DNA from: a virus
Reading direction: 5' to 3' (one strand)
Virus record (IMG/VR): IMGVR_UViG_3300048538_000042
Location: 1-55,760 of that record
Length of the DNA stretch: 55,760 nt
The position numbers were made by a program, and so were the translations under genes. This document shows positions 42,246 through 49,993 of this stretch, in pieces (position 1 is the first letter of the stretch; the number at the start of each line of letters is the position of its first letter). The notes beneath the pieces were generated by a model that was given only the letters and a program-made list of their open reading frames with translations, was not told the origin of the DNA and ran no database searches.

Positions 42246-42469
42246 AAGACCCTCACTAATCCGCCGTTAGCTTTCCAATTAATCCGTTTCGAAGACTTCT
42301 TCTTCTTTGCCGCTGACGTACACTGCGCCATAGTAGGGCGACAAGCAGGATAACCCTTACGCTTCTCCCCCTTTTGACGACCACAGGGCTTGCCAGTCTT
42401 ACAATCGACCCAACCCTTCCCGTCATTCTGGGAGAACCATTCACGCAATGAGTTCTTTTTCTTCGCCAC
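42242..42469 (-). CDS. Basic Cys-containing small protein
   Basis: 75 residues, very Lys/Arg-rich, with WFSQNDGKGWVDCKTGKPC and GEKRKGYPACRPTMAQCTSA. The four Cys suggest metal binding. Sits in a run of three small basic proteins (42242, 42469, 42994) that may bind DNA in the virion. Conserved in marine phages, unnamed. Confidence 0.7.
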   Translation of the reverse strand: MAKKKNSLREWFSQNDGKGWVDCKTGKPCGRQKGEKRKGYPACRPTMAQCTSAAKKKKSSKRINWKANGGLVRVF

Positions 42470-42750
42470 TAATACGTCCTCGTACTCTTACGTCTATTTT
42501 CTTCAACGCAACCACAACCAGAAGCGATCATCCCACCGTCTTTGTAACGATTACGCGCTACACGTTTGGGGTTGTCCACCGCAGCAATAAGACCGCCCTC
42601 AGCCTTTTTGTTAGTAGATTTTCCCCAGTTTTTTGCGCCCACCTTTCGGCACTTTGACAGGGCTCCCGAAGCGTAGGCGCTGGGCCACACCTTGTAGCGA
42701 CTTTTTACTTTGTGGTAGCAAGCGTCTTTCTTTGTCTTCTTTTCTGCCAT
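42469..42750 (-). CDS. DUF5872-like small basic protein
   Basis: 93 residues: ACYHKVKSRYKVWPSAYASG followed by ALSKCRKVGAKNWG is a common phage signature that I associate with DUF5872. C-terminal GGMIASGCGCVEEN. Function unknown; the net charge suits DNA binding. Confidence 0.8.
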   Translation of the reverse strand: MAEKKTKKDACYHKVKSRYKVWPSAYASGALSKCRKVGAKNWGKSTNKKAEGGLIAAVDNPKRVARNRYKDGGMIASGCGCVEENRRKSTRTY

Positions 42751-42989
42751 TAGTCCGCTCCTGTGGAGGCTTGGATACTTGTTGGGCCATAGACATCCGG
42801 GTTATACTCATTGTGCGTTGCACTCCGTACTAGAAAGTCTTGCCACATTGGCTTTATCATATTGTAGTTTTCATCAACCTTATAGCTGACGACAGCCATA
42901 TTGGCGTTCATGTTATACAACTGAAAGGACCCCCAGCCTAAAAGCAAAGTTATCGTTGCGGCAAAAATATCTTGGGAGTTGATCTTCAT
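42750..42989 (-). CDS. Single-span membrane protein
   Basis: 79 residues with one N-terminal membrane helix (FAATITLLLGWGSFQLY) followed by a polar tail. Overlaps the DUF5872-like start by one base. Holin-like in size, but with one span and far from the lysin; role unknown. Confidence 0.65.
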   Translation of the reverse strand: MKINSQDIFAATITLLLGWGSFQLYNMNANMAVVSYKVDENYNMIKPMWQDFLVRSATHNEYNPDVYGPTSIQASTGAD

Positions 42990-42993
42990 ATTC

Positions 42994-43239
42994 CTACCAC
43001 ATCTTACACGACCAGTAACGAGCCGTTAACTTGTCTAACTTCTTCGTATCACACCCATGACGCGCACGGAAAGACTTGCGGCGCTTGGGGTTTGACTTCT
43101 TAATCGTCATCTTGGCATCGCCAAAGCGAATAATCTTTTCTTTGCCGTCCTTACAAGCCTTTACAACGGACTTCTTACCGCCGGAGATCTGACGTTTAGG
43201 TTTGTTGCATTTCATCTTGGACTTGTCGATCTTAGCCAT
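42994..43239 (-). CDS. Small basic Cys-containing protein
   Basis: 81 residues, Lys-rich. The end SFRARHGCDTKKLDKLTARY-WSCKMW is a recognisable conserved phage tail (often DUF6321). Four Cys. Could bind DNA or metal. Confidence 0.75.
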   Translation of the reverse strand: MAKIDKSKMKCNKPKRQISGGKKSVVKACKDGKEKIIRFGDAKMTIKKSNPKRRKSFRARHGCDTKKLDKLTARYWSCKMW

Positions 43240-43241
43240 AA

Positions 43242-43526
43242 CTACTCCACAATCACTGATATGGTAGTGTTACTGGGAATCGAAGCGTACACACCTTTTT
43301 TAGCTAGTATACCATCCCCAGGAAGAAATATTTCATCCATACCTTGAGAAGTTTCATCGACTCTAAGTAATACCTTTCCTGACGCTTCTGAAGCGTTGTC
43401 GTAAAGTACGACATGCCCTGTGGCTCCTGATTCATATGTCAAAAGCACACCTTGAAGCCGACAGCGCCGTTGAACCAACGCTGCCGAAGTCTGAGAATAA
43501 AAGGACGTTACCTCACTGCCGACCAT
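43242..43526 (-). CDS. Small beta-rich virion protein (paralogue A)
   Basis: 94 residues. The second half, GKVLLRVDETSQGMDEIFLP, GDGILAKKGVYAS, NTTISVIVE, matches gene 43535 in pattern (VLL, DGI, GVY, final strand). Probably a small decoration or appendage protein, with paralogue B in tandem. Confidence 0.7.
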   Translation of the reverse strand: MVGSEVTSFYSQTSAALVQRRCRLQGVLLTYESGATGHVVLYDNASEASGKVLLRVDETSQGMDEIFLPGDGILAKKGVYASIPSNTTISVIVE

Positions 43527-43534
43527 CTCGACAC

Positions 43535-43816
43535 CTACGACAAGATAATCGTAAGCTGATTTGCCGAACCCGTAAACGCATCAATATAAACACCTGCAGT
43601 GGCAATGATGCCATCGTCAGGTATGTTCATAACATGATGCCCTGTGGGAAACGTCTGCGTTAACAAAACAGTCCCGTTGGTGTCTCCGTTTTTAAGTGTA
43701 AACGCCCCTGCCGCAGCAGCGTAAATTACAACCTGACGGAGACGAGAACGAGTCGGACCAACAATCGCAGCCGTCGTGCCTTGAACCCAATTATATGCTG
43801 TTACTGGACCAGCCAT
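43535..43816 (-). CDS. Small beta-rich virion protein (paralogue B)
   Basis: 93 residues: GTVLLTQTFPTGHHVMNIPD, DGIIATAGVYIDAF, NQLTIILS, the same plan as 43242. Start-to-stop spacing in the cluster is 8 bases. Decoration-type role is inferred. Confidence 0.7.
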   Translation of the reverse strand: MAGPVTAYNWVQGTTAAIVGPTRSRLRQVVIYAAAAGAFTLKNGDTNGTVLLTQTFPTGHHVMNIPDDGIIATAGVYIDAFTGSANQLTIILS

Positions 43817-43828
43817 AAAAGCCTCCTA

Positions 43829-44290
43829 TTAAGCGAGGTTATTGTTTTGCTGATACAAAATTGTAAAACGAACTAAACCCGCATTTGTTGCAGCAGAGCC
43901 AGTAACAGTTAAACGAATATCCGCTGTGCCTGTGTCTTGCCATGCTAATGCAGCACCTGCTTGCGTGGTTGGATATTTACGTCCCGCGTCTGTTCCACTT
44001 GCAAATGTATTCAAAATAGTTGCTGCACCACCTACGGTATCACCAACACTCAAGTTTGTTGAGGCATTAGCCGCCGTGATAATATCAATAACACAGTCAA
44101 TAATTTGAGAATTTGCAGGAATTACAACGTCAGTAACTTGTGCAGCTACTGCTCCGCCAGATAGATCCACTGAAAATGTCTGAGCCATAACGACTTGACC
44201 AGTGTTCTTAATATTTGATCCAAGGGTTGTACCCGTGGTTTCTTTAATGGTCCCTGCTTTAATAGGACCTGAAAAAGTTGTCGTACCCAT
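43829..44290 (-). CDS. Beta-rich virion protein
   Basis: 153 residues. Start GTTTFSGPIKAGTIKETTGT is a common opening of phage head-region proteins; the rest is strands with Val/Thr/Ala (VAAQVTDVVIPANSQIIDCV). First gene after the capsid terminator. Perhaps a decoration or spike protein. Confidence 0.7.
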   Translation of the reverse strand: MGTTTFSGPIKAGTIKETTGTTLGSNIKNTGQVVMAQTFSVDLSGGAVAAQVTDVVIPANSQIIDCVIDIITAANASTNLSVGDTVGGAATILNTFASGTDAGRKYPTTQAGAALAWQDTGTADIRLTVTGSAATNAGLVRFTILYQQNNNLA

Positions 44291-44361
44291 GTCGATCTCC
44301 TGTCTAGGTAAATGTCAGCCGCACCTTGCGACTGTCAGGGATGACTAAACAATACAGAAGA

Positions 44362-44397
44362 ATAAAACAAAAAGAAAGGGGCAACCGAAGTCGCCCC
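44362..44397 (-). terminator. Strong terminator after the major capsid gene
   Basis: On the minus strand, GGGGCGAC-TTCG-GTTGCCCC (44378-44397, eight pairs with one G-U) is followed by TTTCTTTTTGTTTT. It lies just downstream of the capsid stop and would limit read-through into the small-protein genes. Confidence 0.85.
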
Positions 44398-44421
44398 CAA
44401 AGACACAAACTGTATCTATTC

Positions 44422-45336
44422 TTAGGCTGCGCCTGGTGAACCAAACACCGCACGAGGATCGCTAAAGCCGAAGCTGTAACGCTCACGCGCTTTAAAGCGC
44501 ATGTTACCTGTGTCGAAGTCAGCTTCCATATTGGTGGACATTGGAGTCCGCTCAAAATGGACGAAACCACGAGGTGCGTCAGTCTTGATAAAGAACGCAT
44601 CTGGATCTGTAAGGAAGTCGTTGACGGCATAACCTTCAGGCAACATTCCCATAGAACGGATTGCGTTCGTATCATTGTCCGCTGTACCAACACGCAAGTT
44701 GGAAACCATCAAACGCTCTGCAACGAATTGCAACTGACGTGGAAGGACCAACTTCATGCCGCGTAACGCGACTTTAAGACCACGCTCGTCAACAAAACCT
44801 GCGATGTTGATCAAAGCATCTTCAAGAGATGTTTCGTTCAAATCTGCAGCTACTGCTGGTTCGTTGGCAAACGTACCACCGGAAGTAAGTGGGTGGTTAG
44901 TTGCACACAAAGCAACTCCGTCGCCACCAGCAGATGCGCCAGCGGTGAAGGCGTTGTTAAGAACTGCAGCAGCCTTAACTTGCTTTGAGTGTGCCATTGA
45001 ACGAGCCAACGCACGAGTGTAACGCGAACCAAGACGATCATAAAGATTGTCTTCGATAGCTTCCTCAGTTATTGAGAATGCCAGCGCCACTGTTTCGTGG
45101 TTGTAACGAGCAGTGTATGCTTCGTTAGCGTCGTCAAAGTTAATTGCAGAACCTTCCCCTTTGGTCGGTGCTGCGCCGAAACCAGACAACATCACTTCCT
45201 CTTCGAATGCTCGATCAGAAGACTCTGTTGTAAAGATCTCTGCGTGTTGGTTTTCGTACCGAGAGTACTCCATACCAAACAGCGCGTTGAGGCCCGGTTC
45301 TAGCTCTTTCGCTAATTGTGCGCGTGAAATAGCCAT
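44422..45336 (-). CDS. Major capsid protein (Mu gpT-like, HK97 fold)
   Basis: 304 residues. AQLAKELEPGLNALFGMEYS, VALAFSITEEAIEDNLYDRL, ALARSMAHSKQVKAAAVLNN, then ATNHPLTSGGTFANEP and MEADFDTGNMRFKARERYSF are the successive landmarks of the Mu gpT-like major head family. HK97 fold is inferred. Preceded by the decoration gene and followed by a terminator, the usual setting for the most abundant virion protein. Confidence 0.9.
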   Translation of the reverse strand: MAISRAQLAKELEPGLNALFGMEYSRYENQHAEIFTTESSDRAFEEEVMLSGFGAAPTKGEGSAINFDDANEAYTARYNHETVALAFSITEEAIEDNLYDRLGSRYTRALARSMAHSKQVKAAAVLNNAFTAGASAGGDGVALCATNHPLTSGGTFANEPAVAADLNETSLEDALINIAGFVDERGLKVALRGMKLVLPRQLQFVAERLMVSNLRVGTADNDTNAIRSMGMLPEGYAVNDFLTDPDAFFIKTDAPRGFVHFERTPMSTNMEADFDTGNMRFKARERYSFGFSDPRAVFGSPGAA

Positions 45337-45349
45337 TTGTTAGACCTCC

Positions 45350-45985
45350 TTAAACGCCAGTAGTCGAAGGAGTACCAGCCACAATCGCGCCATTGGCGGA
45401 ATTGAAACTGTTATTCAGTCGAACAATTAATGGAATACCAGCCGCTGTGTAGTCTTGGTTCTCAGGATCGTCCTGAATTCCCATGATACGCAAATGTAGC
45501 GCAGCGGTGGCGGCGATTGTGCCTACGGCTAATTTAGCAGACGAAATACCTGTGGTTGTTGAACCACTTGCAGCTGTCGCAAAGTTAGCGTTTGCAAATA
45601 CATGACCACGAGCAGTTGCTTCGCTTGTCAATGTACCATCAGACGTGATGACGAATGTTTGCATTGGGTTGTCATACACGAAGGCTTTGACCGGATGATT
45701 AGAATCCGCGCCAGAACCGGGCCAGTAGTTTGAGAAAATTTTCTCACCATTGGTCGACGAAACGTATTCGCATCCCCAGAACACACCAACCAGACCTACA
45801 GTACCCCCTGCTGCCGCACCAACTATGTCAATAAAACCAGTTGAAAGCGGAATAACAGGAGAACCTTGATAGATCGCGTTAGTATTTCCAGAGGCGATAC
45901 GATACTCGGTCGCACCAGTGGTGTTCGCAGCCTGACCGACTACGCCAACCGGACGAAGTCCGAATGCACCGTTAGTGTTTGCCAT
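45350..45985 (-). CDS. Head decoration / cement protein
   Basis: 211 residues. NGAFGLRPVGVVGQAANTTG, then beta-rich segments (VGLVGVFWGCEYVSSTNGEK) and LHLRIMGIQDDPENQDYTAA. This opening (Gly-Leu-Arg-Pro) is common to capsid-associated proteins placed just ahead of the capsid gene in many phages. Decoration role is inferred from place. Confidence 0.7.
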   Translation of the reverse strand: MANTNGAFGLRPVGVVGQAANTTGATEYRIASGNTNAIYQGSPVIPLSTGFIDIVGAAAGGTVGLVGVFWGCEYVSSTNGEKIFSNYWPGSGADSNHPVKAFVYDNPMQTFVITSDGTLTSEATARGHVFANANFATAASGSTTTGISSAKLAVGTIAATAALHLRIMGIQDDPENQDYTAAGIPLIVRLNNSFNSANGAIVAGTPSTTGV

Positions 45986-46002
45986 TGTAGCAATCCTCTA
46001 TT

Positions 46003-46461
46003 TTAATCAGAGTCGCGTCCGCGGCCTCCGAAAGTTACACGACTTTGCCGATTATTTTGAATCGGCATTGAAGGATGTTGTTCCTTCATAAGGTCCTGAT
46101 CTACAGCAGTCATCTGTTCGCGGGTTCTGCCCCCGTAATATGCAGTTCGTTCTGCTACTGTTTCTTCAGGTATACGGCACAGCATCAGCCCACCTTGTCC
46201 GATAATGCCCTCGTAACGACCATCGTCGATAGTTGGAGCTTCGTAGTCTGGATACTCATCCTTACGAACAGGTTCCCATCCTTCGCGAAGTTTCGCATTA
46301 ACATTCATCTTGTCTTCTTCGCCGCGCATTGCGACTCGAATCCATCGATGCACAAACCCATCAGGTGCGGGCGGTGCGGAAAGGTGACTGGGCGGTGCCC
46401 ATGGTTTTCTGCGCGTTTCTGTATCGCGGGTTTCGCTTGCGCGAGGTTTTCTATCAGCCAT
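46003..46461 (-). CDS. Conserved head-region protein
   Basis: 152 residues: DGFVHRWIRVAMRGEEDKMN, VNAKLREGWEPVRKDEYPDY, MLCRIPEETVAERTAYYGGR. Lies between scaffold and decoration genes. The RWI/REGWEPV pattern recurs in phage head clusters without a defined role; may be a minor head or protease-related protein. Confidence 0.65.
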   Translation of the reverse strand: MADRKPRASETRDTETRRKPWAPPSHLSAPPAPDGFVHRWIRVAMRGEEDKMNVNAKLREGWEPVRKDEYPDYEAPTIDDGRYEGIIGQGGLMLCRIPEETVAERTAYYGGRTREQMTAVDQDLMKEQHPSMPIQNNRQSRVTFGGRGRDSD

Positions 46462-46465
46462 GTTT

Positions 46466-47362
46466 TCAATCCTTCACATACTTGGCGTATTCTTCAAGAG
46501 GTACGCCGAGCTTCTTAGCAATCGCTACTTGTGAATGCGTCAGCTTGACCGACCTGCGCCCCTGTTTAGTGCTGCGGGATGCGGAGTTACCAGCAGAAGC
46601 GACCTGACTTCCTCCACCCGATTTCTTAGGCGTTTCGAACTTGTGAGGAAACTCACGCCGAATACGACTATCTATTGCAGTATAATACTCATCGGTCTGC
46701 GGGTCAAACCCCTCTTCCTCGATAAGTTGTTGGTTAATTGCAAACGCCGCCATCGTCATAACGCGGTCATCTCCAAACCATGCGTTTTTTTCCGCCCAAG
46801 CCTGTGCTTTAGGATCTGGGGGAGCCTGTTGCGGCTGCGCCTGCGCCTGCGGTTGTGCTTGCGGCTGCACCTGCGGTTGTTCCTGTTGACGTTGAACTTG
46901 CAACTTAGCCTGTTGTTCCGCCTTTGTTTTAGCCGATGCGTATCTCTGCTTTTCTACAGCGATTTTTGAAATCAACTCTTGAGCTTCCAGCATCTTATCC
47001 GTATCGCCGGACTCATGAGCCTCTTTGTATAGCTGCTTTGCAGATACAGTCTGGGACTCTAAACGGTTTCCGTACTCGTTCAAATAACCTGAGTCTAGGG
47101 ACTGAACACGGGACTTTAGCTTCTTGTTTTCCTCAATCAACTGCTGAGAAAGACGAACAGCCTCCGATTTATCCCGCTCTTCTTGACGGTACTTCTCCGT
47201 GAGCTTCTTTATTCTACTTTGGACACCCTTACTATACGAGTCCAGTTCCGACTCCTCAGACTCCTGCGCTGGTTCTTCTACCTTTACAGGGGATTCTTGC
47301 GCCTCGGCCTGAGTCTCTTCCTCAGTCTCTACAATAACTTCCGGTTCTTGTTCTTCAGACAT
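46466..47362 (-). CDS. Scaffolding protein
   Basis: 298 residues, highly acidic at the N-terminus (EEQEPEVIVETEEETQAEAQ), then a long coiled coil (KKLTEKYRQEERDKSEAVRL) and a Gln/Pro/Ala-rich hinge (PQVQPQAQPQAQAQPQQAPP). The basic C-terminal end (KQGRRSVKLTHSQVAIAKK) would bind the capsid shell, as in known scaffolds. Order scaffold, head protein, decoration, capsid is typical. Confidence 0.75.
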   Translation of the reverse strand: MSEEQEPEVIVETEEETQAEAQESPVKVEEPAQESEESELDSYSKGVQSRIKKLTEKYRQEERDKSEAVRLSQQLIEENKKLKSRVQSLDSGYLNEYGNRLESQTVSAKQLYKEAHESGDTDKMLEAQELISKIAVEKQRYASAKTKAEQQAKLQVQRQQEQPQVQPQAQPQAQAQPQQAPPDPKAQAWAEKNAWFGDDRVMTMAAFAINQQLIEEEGFDPQTDEYYTAIDSRIRREFPHKFETPKKSGGGSQVASAGNSASRSTKQGRRSVKLTHSQVAIAKKLGVPLEEYAKYVKD

Positions 47363-47372
47363 AACCTACCTC

Positions 47373-47861
47373 CTATACATGCTTGATATCGTCCGGCTCT
47401 AAGAGCGTTGCGATAACTTCGTCATCATTAATAATGCGAACCTCACCGCCATCGATCTTAAATCGAGATCCAGAATACCGACCAATACACACCCACTGAC
47501 CTTCTTCGCACCAGGGTTCCCCCTCTGGACCGAACTTATCAGTGTCTTTGTATGCCAAAGGACCGAGCTTCATCACATAGGCCACAACGGTAGCCACAGA
47601 TTCGCGCTCTCGGATCTCATCAGGGATGTATAAACCACTCGTTGTCTTAGCTTTACCTTGATAAGGCATAACTAAAACCCGCCAACCTGTGGGCTGCGGG
47701 AGACGTTCGAGTAGCGGTTTGTCTAAAAGGGACGGGTCTAGCACCCGTTCATTAGCGTCAACATATGCGCTTTTCAAAGACTCCGGTTCGGCTTTCGCCT
47801 CCCCCTTCTCTTTGTTAATTTTCTGCGCAACGTGTTCAGGAAGATATAAGGTCTTCGACAT
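47373..47861 (-). CDS. GroES-like co-chaperonin
   Basis: 162 residues. From about residue 55, PTGWRVLVMPYQGKAKTTSG followed by LYIPDE, VATVVAYVMKLGPLAY, WVCIGRYSGSRFKIDGGEVR and IINDDEVIATL trace the GroES/Cpn10 beta-barrel, with a mobile-loop-like KAKTTSGL. An N-terminal extension of about 55 residues precedes the fold (GroES is about 97). Similar to T4 gp31 in role: it may let host GroEL fold capsid proteins. Directly upstream of the scaffold in transcription. Confidence 0.8.
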   Translation of the reverse strand: MSKTLYLPEHVAQKINKEKGEAKAEPESLKSAYVDANERVLDPSLLDKPLLERLPQPTGWRVLVMPYQGKAKTTSGLYIPDEIRERESVATVVAYVMKLGPLAYKDTDKFGPEGEPWCEEGQWVCIGRYSGSRFKIDGGEVRIINDDEVIATLLEPDDIKHV

Positions 47862-48048
47862 CGTCTACGTTTCTCTCCAGCAGGGCCTTAATTTCTTCTC
47901 GCGCAAAAGAGAGGCCCCGTATCTCTCCTACCGACATTTTGTACTGTTCCCAGTCTTTGACAGCACCACTTGCAAGAGCATCGGAAATTGCTTTCTCCTG
48001 CTCCTCAAGTTTCTTATACATGTACTTTGCCCAGTCGACAACATCCAT
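47836..48048 (-). CDS. Small helical protein
   Basis: 70 residues, all helical and charged (DWAKYMYKKLEEQEKAISDA, REEIKALLERNVDDVEDLIS). Overlaps the GroES-like gene by 26 bases. Seen in the same position in many marine phages; function unknown. Confidence 0.65.
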   Translation of the reverse strand: MDVVDWAKYMYKKLEEQEKAISDALASGAVKDWEQYKMSVGEIRGLSFAREEIKALLERNVDDVEDLISS

Positions 48049-48425
48049 TATAAGTTATCCTTGTATTCTCCTTGTAGGTCGGATGTAATTGGACCACCCT
48101 CCGCCCACTCGTCACATGTGTTTTGACTACTACACACGAATTTGAGCAATTGGCAATACCCAGTGTCTCCAGACTCATCCCCAATGCACTCTTGCATGTC
48201 CTCTGTCTGGTTATACATCCCGCAAGTTCCGCAGCTTTCATCATTGCGAAATGCCACAGAGGTATTGGGCTCACGGTAATTGTACTCGTACCTCGCCATG
48301 TCACGGTTTTCCATGTTCATGTCTTCGTCCTGAGTAGGAAGAGGGCAAGAACTGCCCTCCTCATTCTCTGTCATCGTATCGACAGGTATACCATCCGGTA
48401 AAATGCTGATCATAATTGTAGGCAT
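48048..48425 (-). CDS. HiPIP-like cysteine-rich protein
   Basis: 125 residues. CGTCGMYN, GYCQLLKF and CSSQNTCDEWA give the spacing C-x2-C ... C ... C followed by an aromatic, as in high-potential iron-sulfur proteins (a 4Fe-4S cluster). The N-terminus is acidic (DEDMNMENRDMARYEYNYRE). No signal peptide is seen, so it would stay in the cytoplasm or the virion. Iron-sulfur binding is inferred. Confidence 0.6.
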   Translation of the reverse strand: MPTIMISILPDGIPVDTMTENEEGSSCPLPTQDEDMNMENRDMARYEYNYREPNTSVAFRNDESCGTCGMYNQTEDMQECIGDESGDTGYCQLLKFVCSSQNTCDEWAEGGPITSDLQGEYKDNL

Positions 48426-48676
48426 TAGTACGTCTTCCCTCGTTTGGAGTTGCTACGGACATCGCCGCCCATAGAAAACTTTTGAGTCTTTTCGTCTAGC
48501 ATATCCTCAAAAATCTCTGGGTTTTTACGCAACAATTTCTCCACCTCTTGCGCCATAAACCCCTGTTTTCCAGCGCCAGGGCTCTTTGTGTGACCCATGG
48601 CTTCCGCGCCTGTCGCACCAGACATAAACCGATCTAGCTGCTCTCGGGTAAAACTTGGTTTTCTTTTCTGTGGCAT
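48425..48676 (-). CDS. Small basic protein
   Basis: 83 residues: KPSFTREQLDRFMSGATGAE, then KQGFMAQEVEKLLRKNPEIF and GGDVRSNSKRGK. Helical with a basic tail. Lies between lysis and head genes; function unknown. Confidence 0.65.
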   Translation of the reverse strand: MPQKRKPSFTREQLDRFMSGATGAEAMGHTKSPGAGKQGFMAQEVEKLLRKNPEIFEDMLDEKTQKFSMGGDVRSNSKRGKTY

Positions 48677-48684
48677 TGGCTGTC

Positions 48685-49161
48685 CTAATCTATAAGTTCA
48701 AAATGTGGACCATCAATAAACGGACGACGACCCTGTGATCTGCGTAAGTCTATGTACGCATTCATTGCTTCTTCCATTGTACCTTCCCACTTGCGAATAT
48801 CCATTGGATACGGCATCTCAGGTGTGCCCCATGCCGCACCCCAGCATATAGGAACATTTAGCTGAGTTGCCGCCTCTTTGATCGCATCAGCAAGGTCATC
48901 ATAAACAGACAATTCCCAACTCGCCCTCCCATTTATGAAGGCCATAATGTCAAAAGCCTTACCCTCAAGGTGCTTAGACTTCATCGTCTGACTGGCACCC
49001 TTGGCAACAAGCTCTTTCTGCTGCTCGATGGTTCTCATCCCCTGAACCACACCGAAATCAGTCTTAGTCAAAGTTATAGCCATCTTGATCACAGCCTGTA
49101 ACCCGTCATCAATGCCCTCAAGCCTGTCAAGGCTACGTCTACTTAACTTAAACTCGCTCAT
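48685..49161 (-). CDS. Endolysin, M15-type peptidase
   Basis: 158 residues from ATG 49161 (AGAGGAAG upstream; the longer frame to 49200 overlaps the holin gene). SKHLEGKAFDI carries the zinc ligands His and Asp (S-x-H-x2-G-x-A-x-D), and DGPHFEL the third His. The fold is that of T5-type L-alanyl-D-glutamate peptidases. It cuts peptidoglycan cross-links at lysis. Confidence 0.9.
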   Translation of the reverse strand: MSEFKLSRRSLDRLEGIDDGLQAVIKMAITLTKTDFGVVQGMRTIEQQKELVAKGASQTMKSKHLEGKAFDIMAFINGRASWELSVYDDLADAIKEAATQLNVPICWGAAWGTPEMPYPMDIRKWEGTMEEAMNAYIDLRRSQGRRPFIDGPHFELID

Positions 49162-49162
49162 G

Positions 49163-49552
49163 TTACTTCCTCTTAAAGAATGCCTGTGCCCCACGCACAC
49201 CGAAACTTGCGCTTATGGCAATACCTAAACTGTAAAAATACCAGTCCGGCGCTTTGGAAAGCTGCTCGAACCCACGGTCGACCCATCCTTCAGCACCTGG
49301 AATAAACGCCAAAATCAACGGAATAGACAGGACAATTACGAACCATTCGTCTTTCCAGCTTGACTTAGCGCCCTCTGCCATAATGCGCTCCCAGTCGGCA
49401 ACGCTTGTCTCTTTTGACAACAGTATCTGCGCTTTCGCCTTAGCCTCTGTAAGCTTCAACTCCGCAGCGGCAGCGTTCTTAGCTGCTTTGCCTTGTAGCC
49501 ATGACCCGGCTAAATCTGCTATCGGACCCAATGCGGCTGTAAAAATGCTCAT
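49163..49552 (-). CDS. Holin of GTA_holin_3TM type
   Basis: 129 residues. SSWKDEWFVIVLSIPLILAF then IPGAEGWVDRGFEQLSKAPD and YYSLGIAISASFGVRGA-like C-terminal span: the layout of the gene-transfer-agent holin family. An amphipathic Ala/Lys-rich N-terminal helix (AAAAELKLTEAKAKAQILLS) precedes the spans. Directly upstream of the endolysin in transcription. It would make the inner-membrane lesion that frees the lysin. Confidence 0.8.
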   Translation of the reverse strand: MSIFTAALGPIADLAGSWLQGKAAKNAAAAELKLTEAKAKAQILLSKETSVADWERIMAEGAKSSWKDEWFVIVLSIPLILAFIPGAEGWVDRGFEQLSKAPDWYFYSLGIAISASFGVRGAQAFFKRK

Positions 49553-49737
49553 TTCTCAGACCCCAGCCACACGGCAAACGCGCCAGTCATGGCCCCCGAG
49601 CAGATGCTAATCATTGCGGATTGTTGCGTGGACAAATCATCCAAGCTCATTCCCCACTCCAAAACGCGTATATACATGATCGTCATAACCAGCATCATAA
49701 GACGCGGCATGATCTTCCAAGCTAGTAATTTTTCCAT
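49549..49737 (-). CDS. Two-span small membrane protein (second holin or antiholin)
   Basis: 62 residues with two hydrophobic spans (IMPRLMMLVMTIMYIRVLEW and ICSGAMTGAFAVWLG) and a short loop. In the lysis cassette; a pinholin-like or antiholin role is possible. Confidence 0.65.
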   Translation of the reverse strand: MEKLLAWKIMPRLMMLVMTIMYIRVLEWGMSLDDLSTQQSAMISICSGAMTGAFAVWLGSEK

Positions 49738-49738
49738 G

Positions 49739-49993
49739 TCAAACCTCTATGTTCAACTTCGTTCCCTGCGGTCTATCCGCATTAGTCTTGCGGCCAAACC
49801 TATCATAACTTTCCTGTAAGTCCAATCTTTGCTTCTGGAGCCCCTCTAAATGGCTGTGGTTGGCCCTATGCTCTTTCTCTACCCTCTGCTCCGCTAAATG
49901 CGTTTCTATGCGCTCACGCGCTCTAGTTTGGGCGTGTATGTCGCTTCCCACATTAAACGGCGCGTTGCCTACTCCTGAAACACCATCAGACAT
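49739..49993 (-). CDS. Charged small protein in the lysis cassette
   Basis: 84 residues from ATG 49993 (TGATG with the preceding stop). Hydrophilic coiled coil (ARERIETHLAEQRVEKEHRA). No membrane span. Role unknown; might associate with the neighbouring membrane proteins. Confidence 0.6.
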   Translation of the reverse strand: MSDGVSGVGNAPFNVGSDIHAQTRARERIETHLAEQRVEKEHRANHSHLEGLQKQRLDLQESYDRFGRKTNADRPQGTKLNIEV

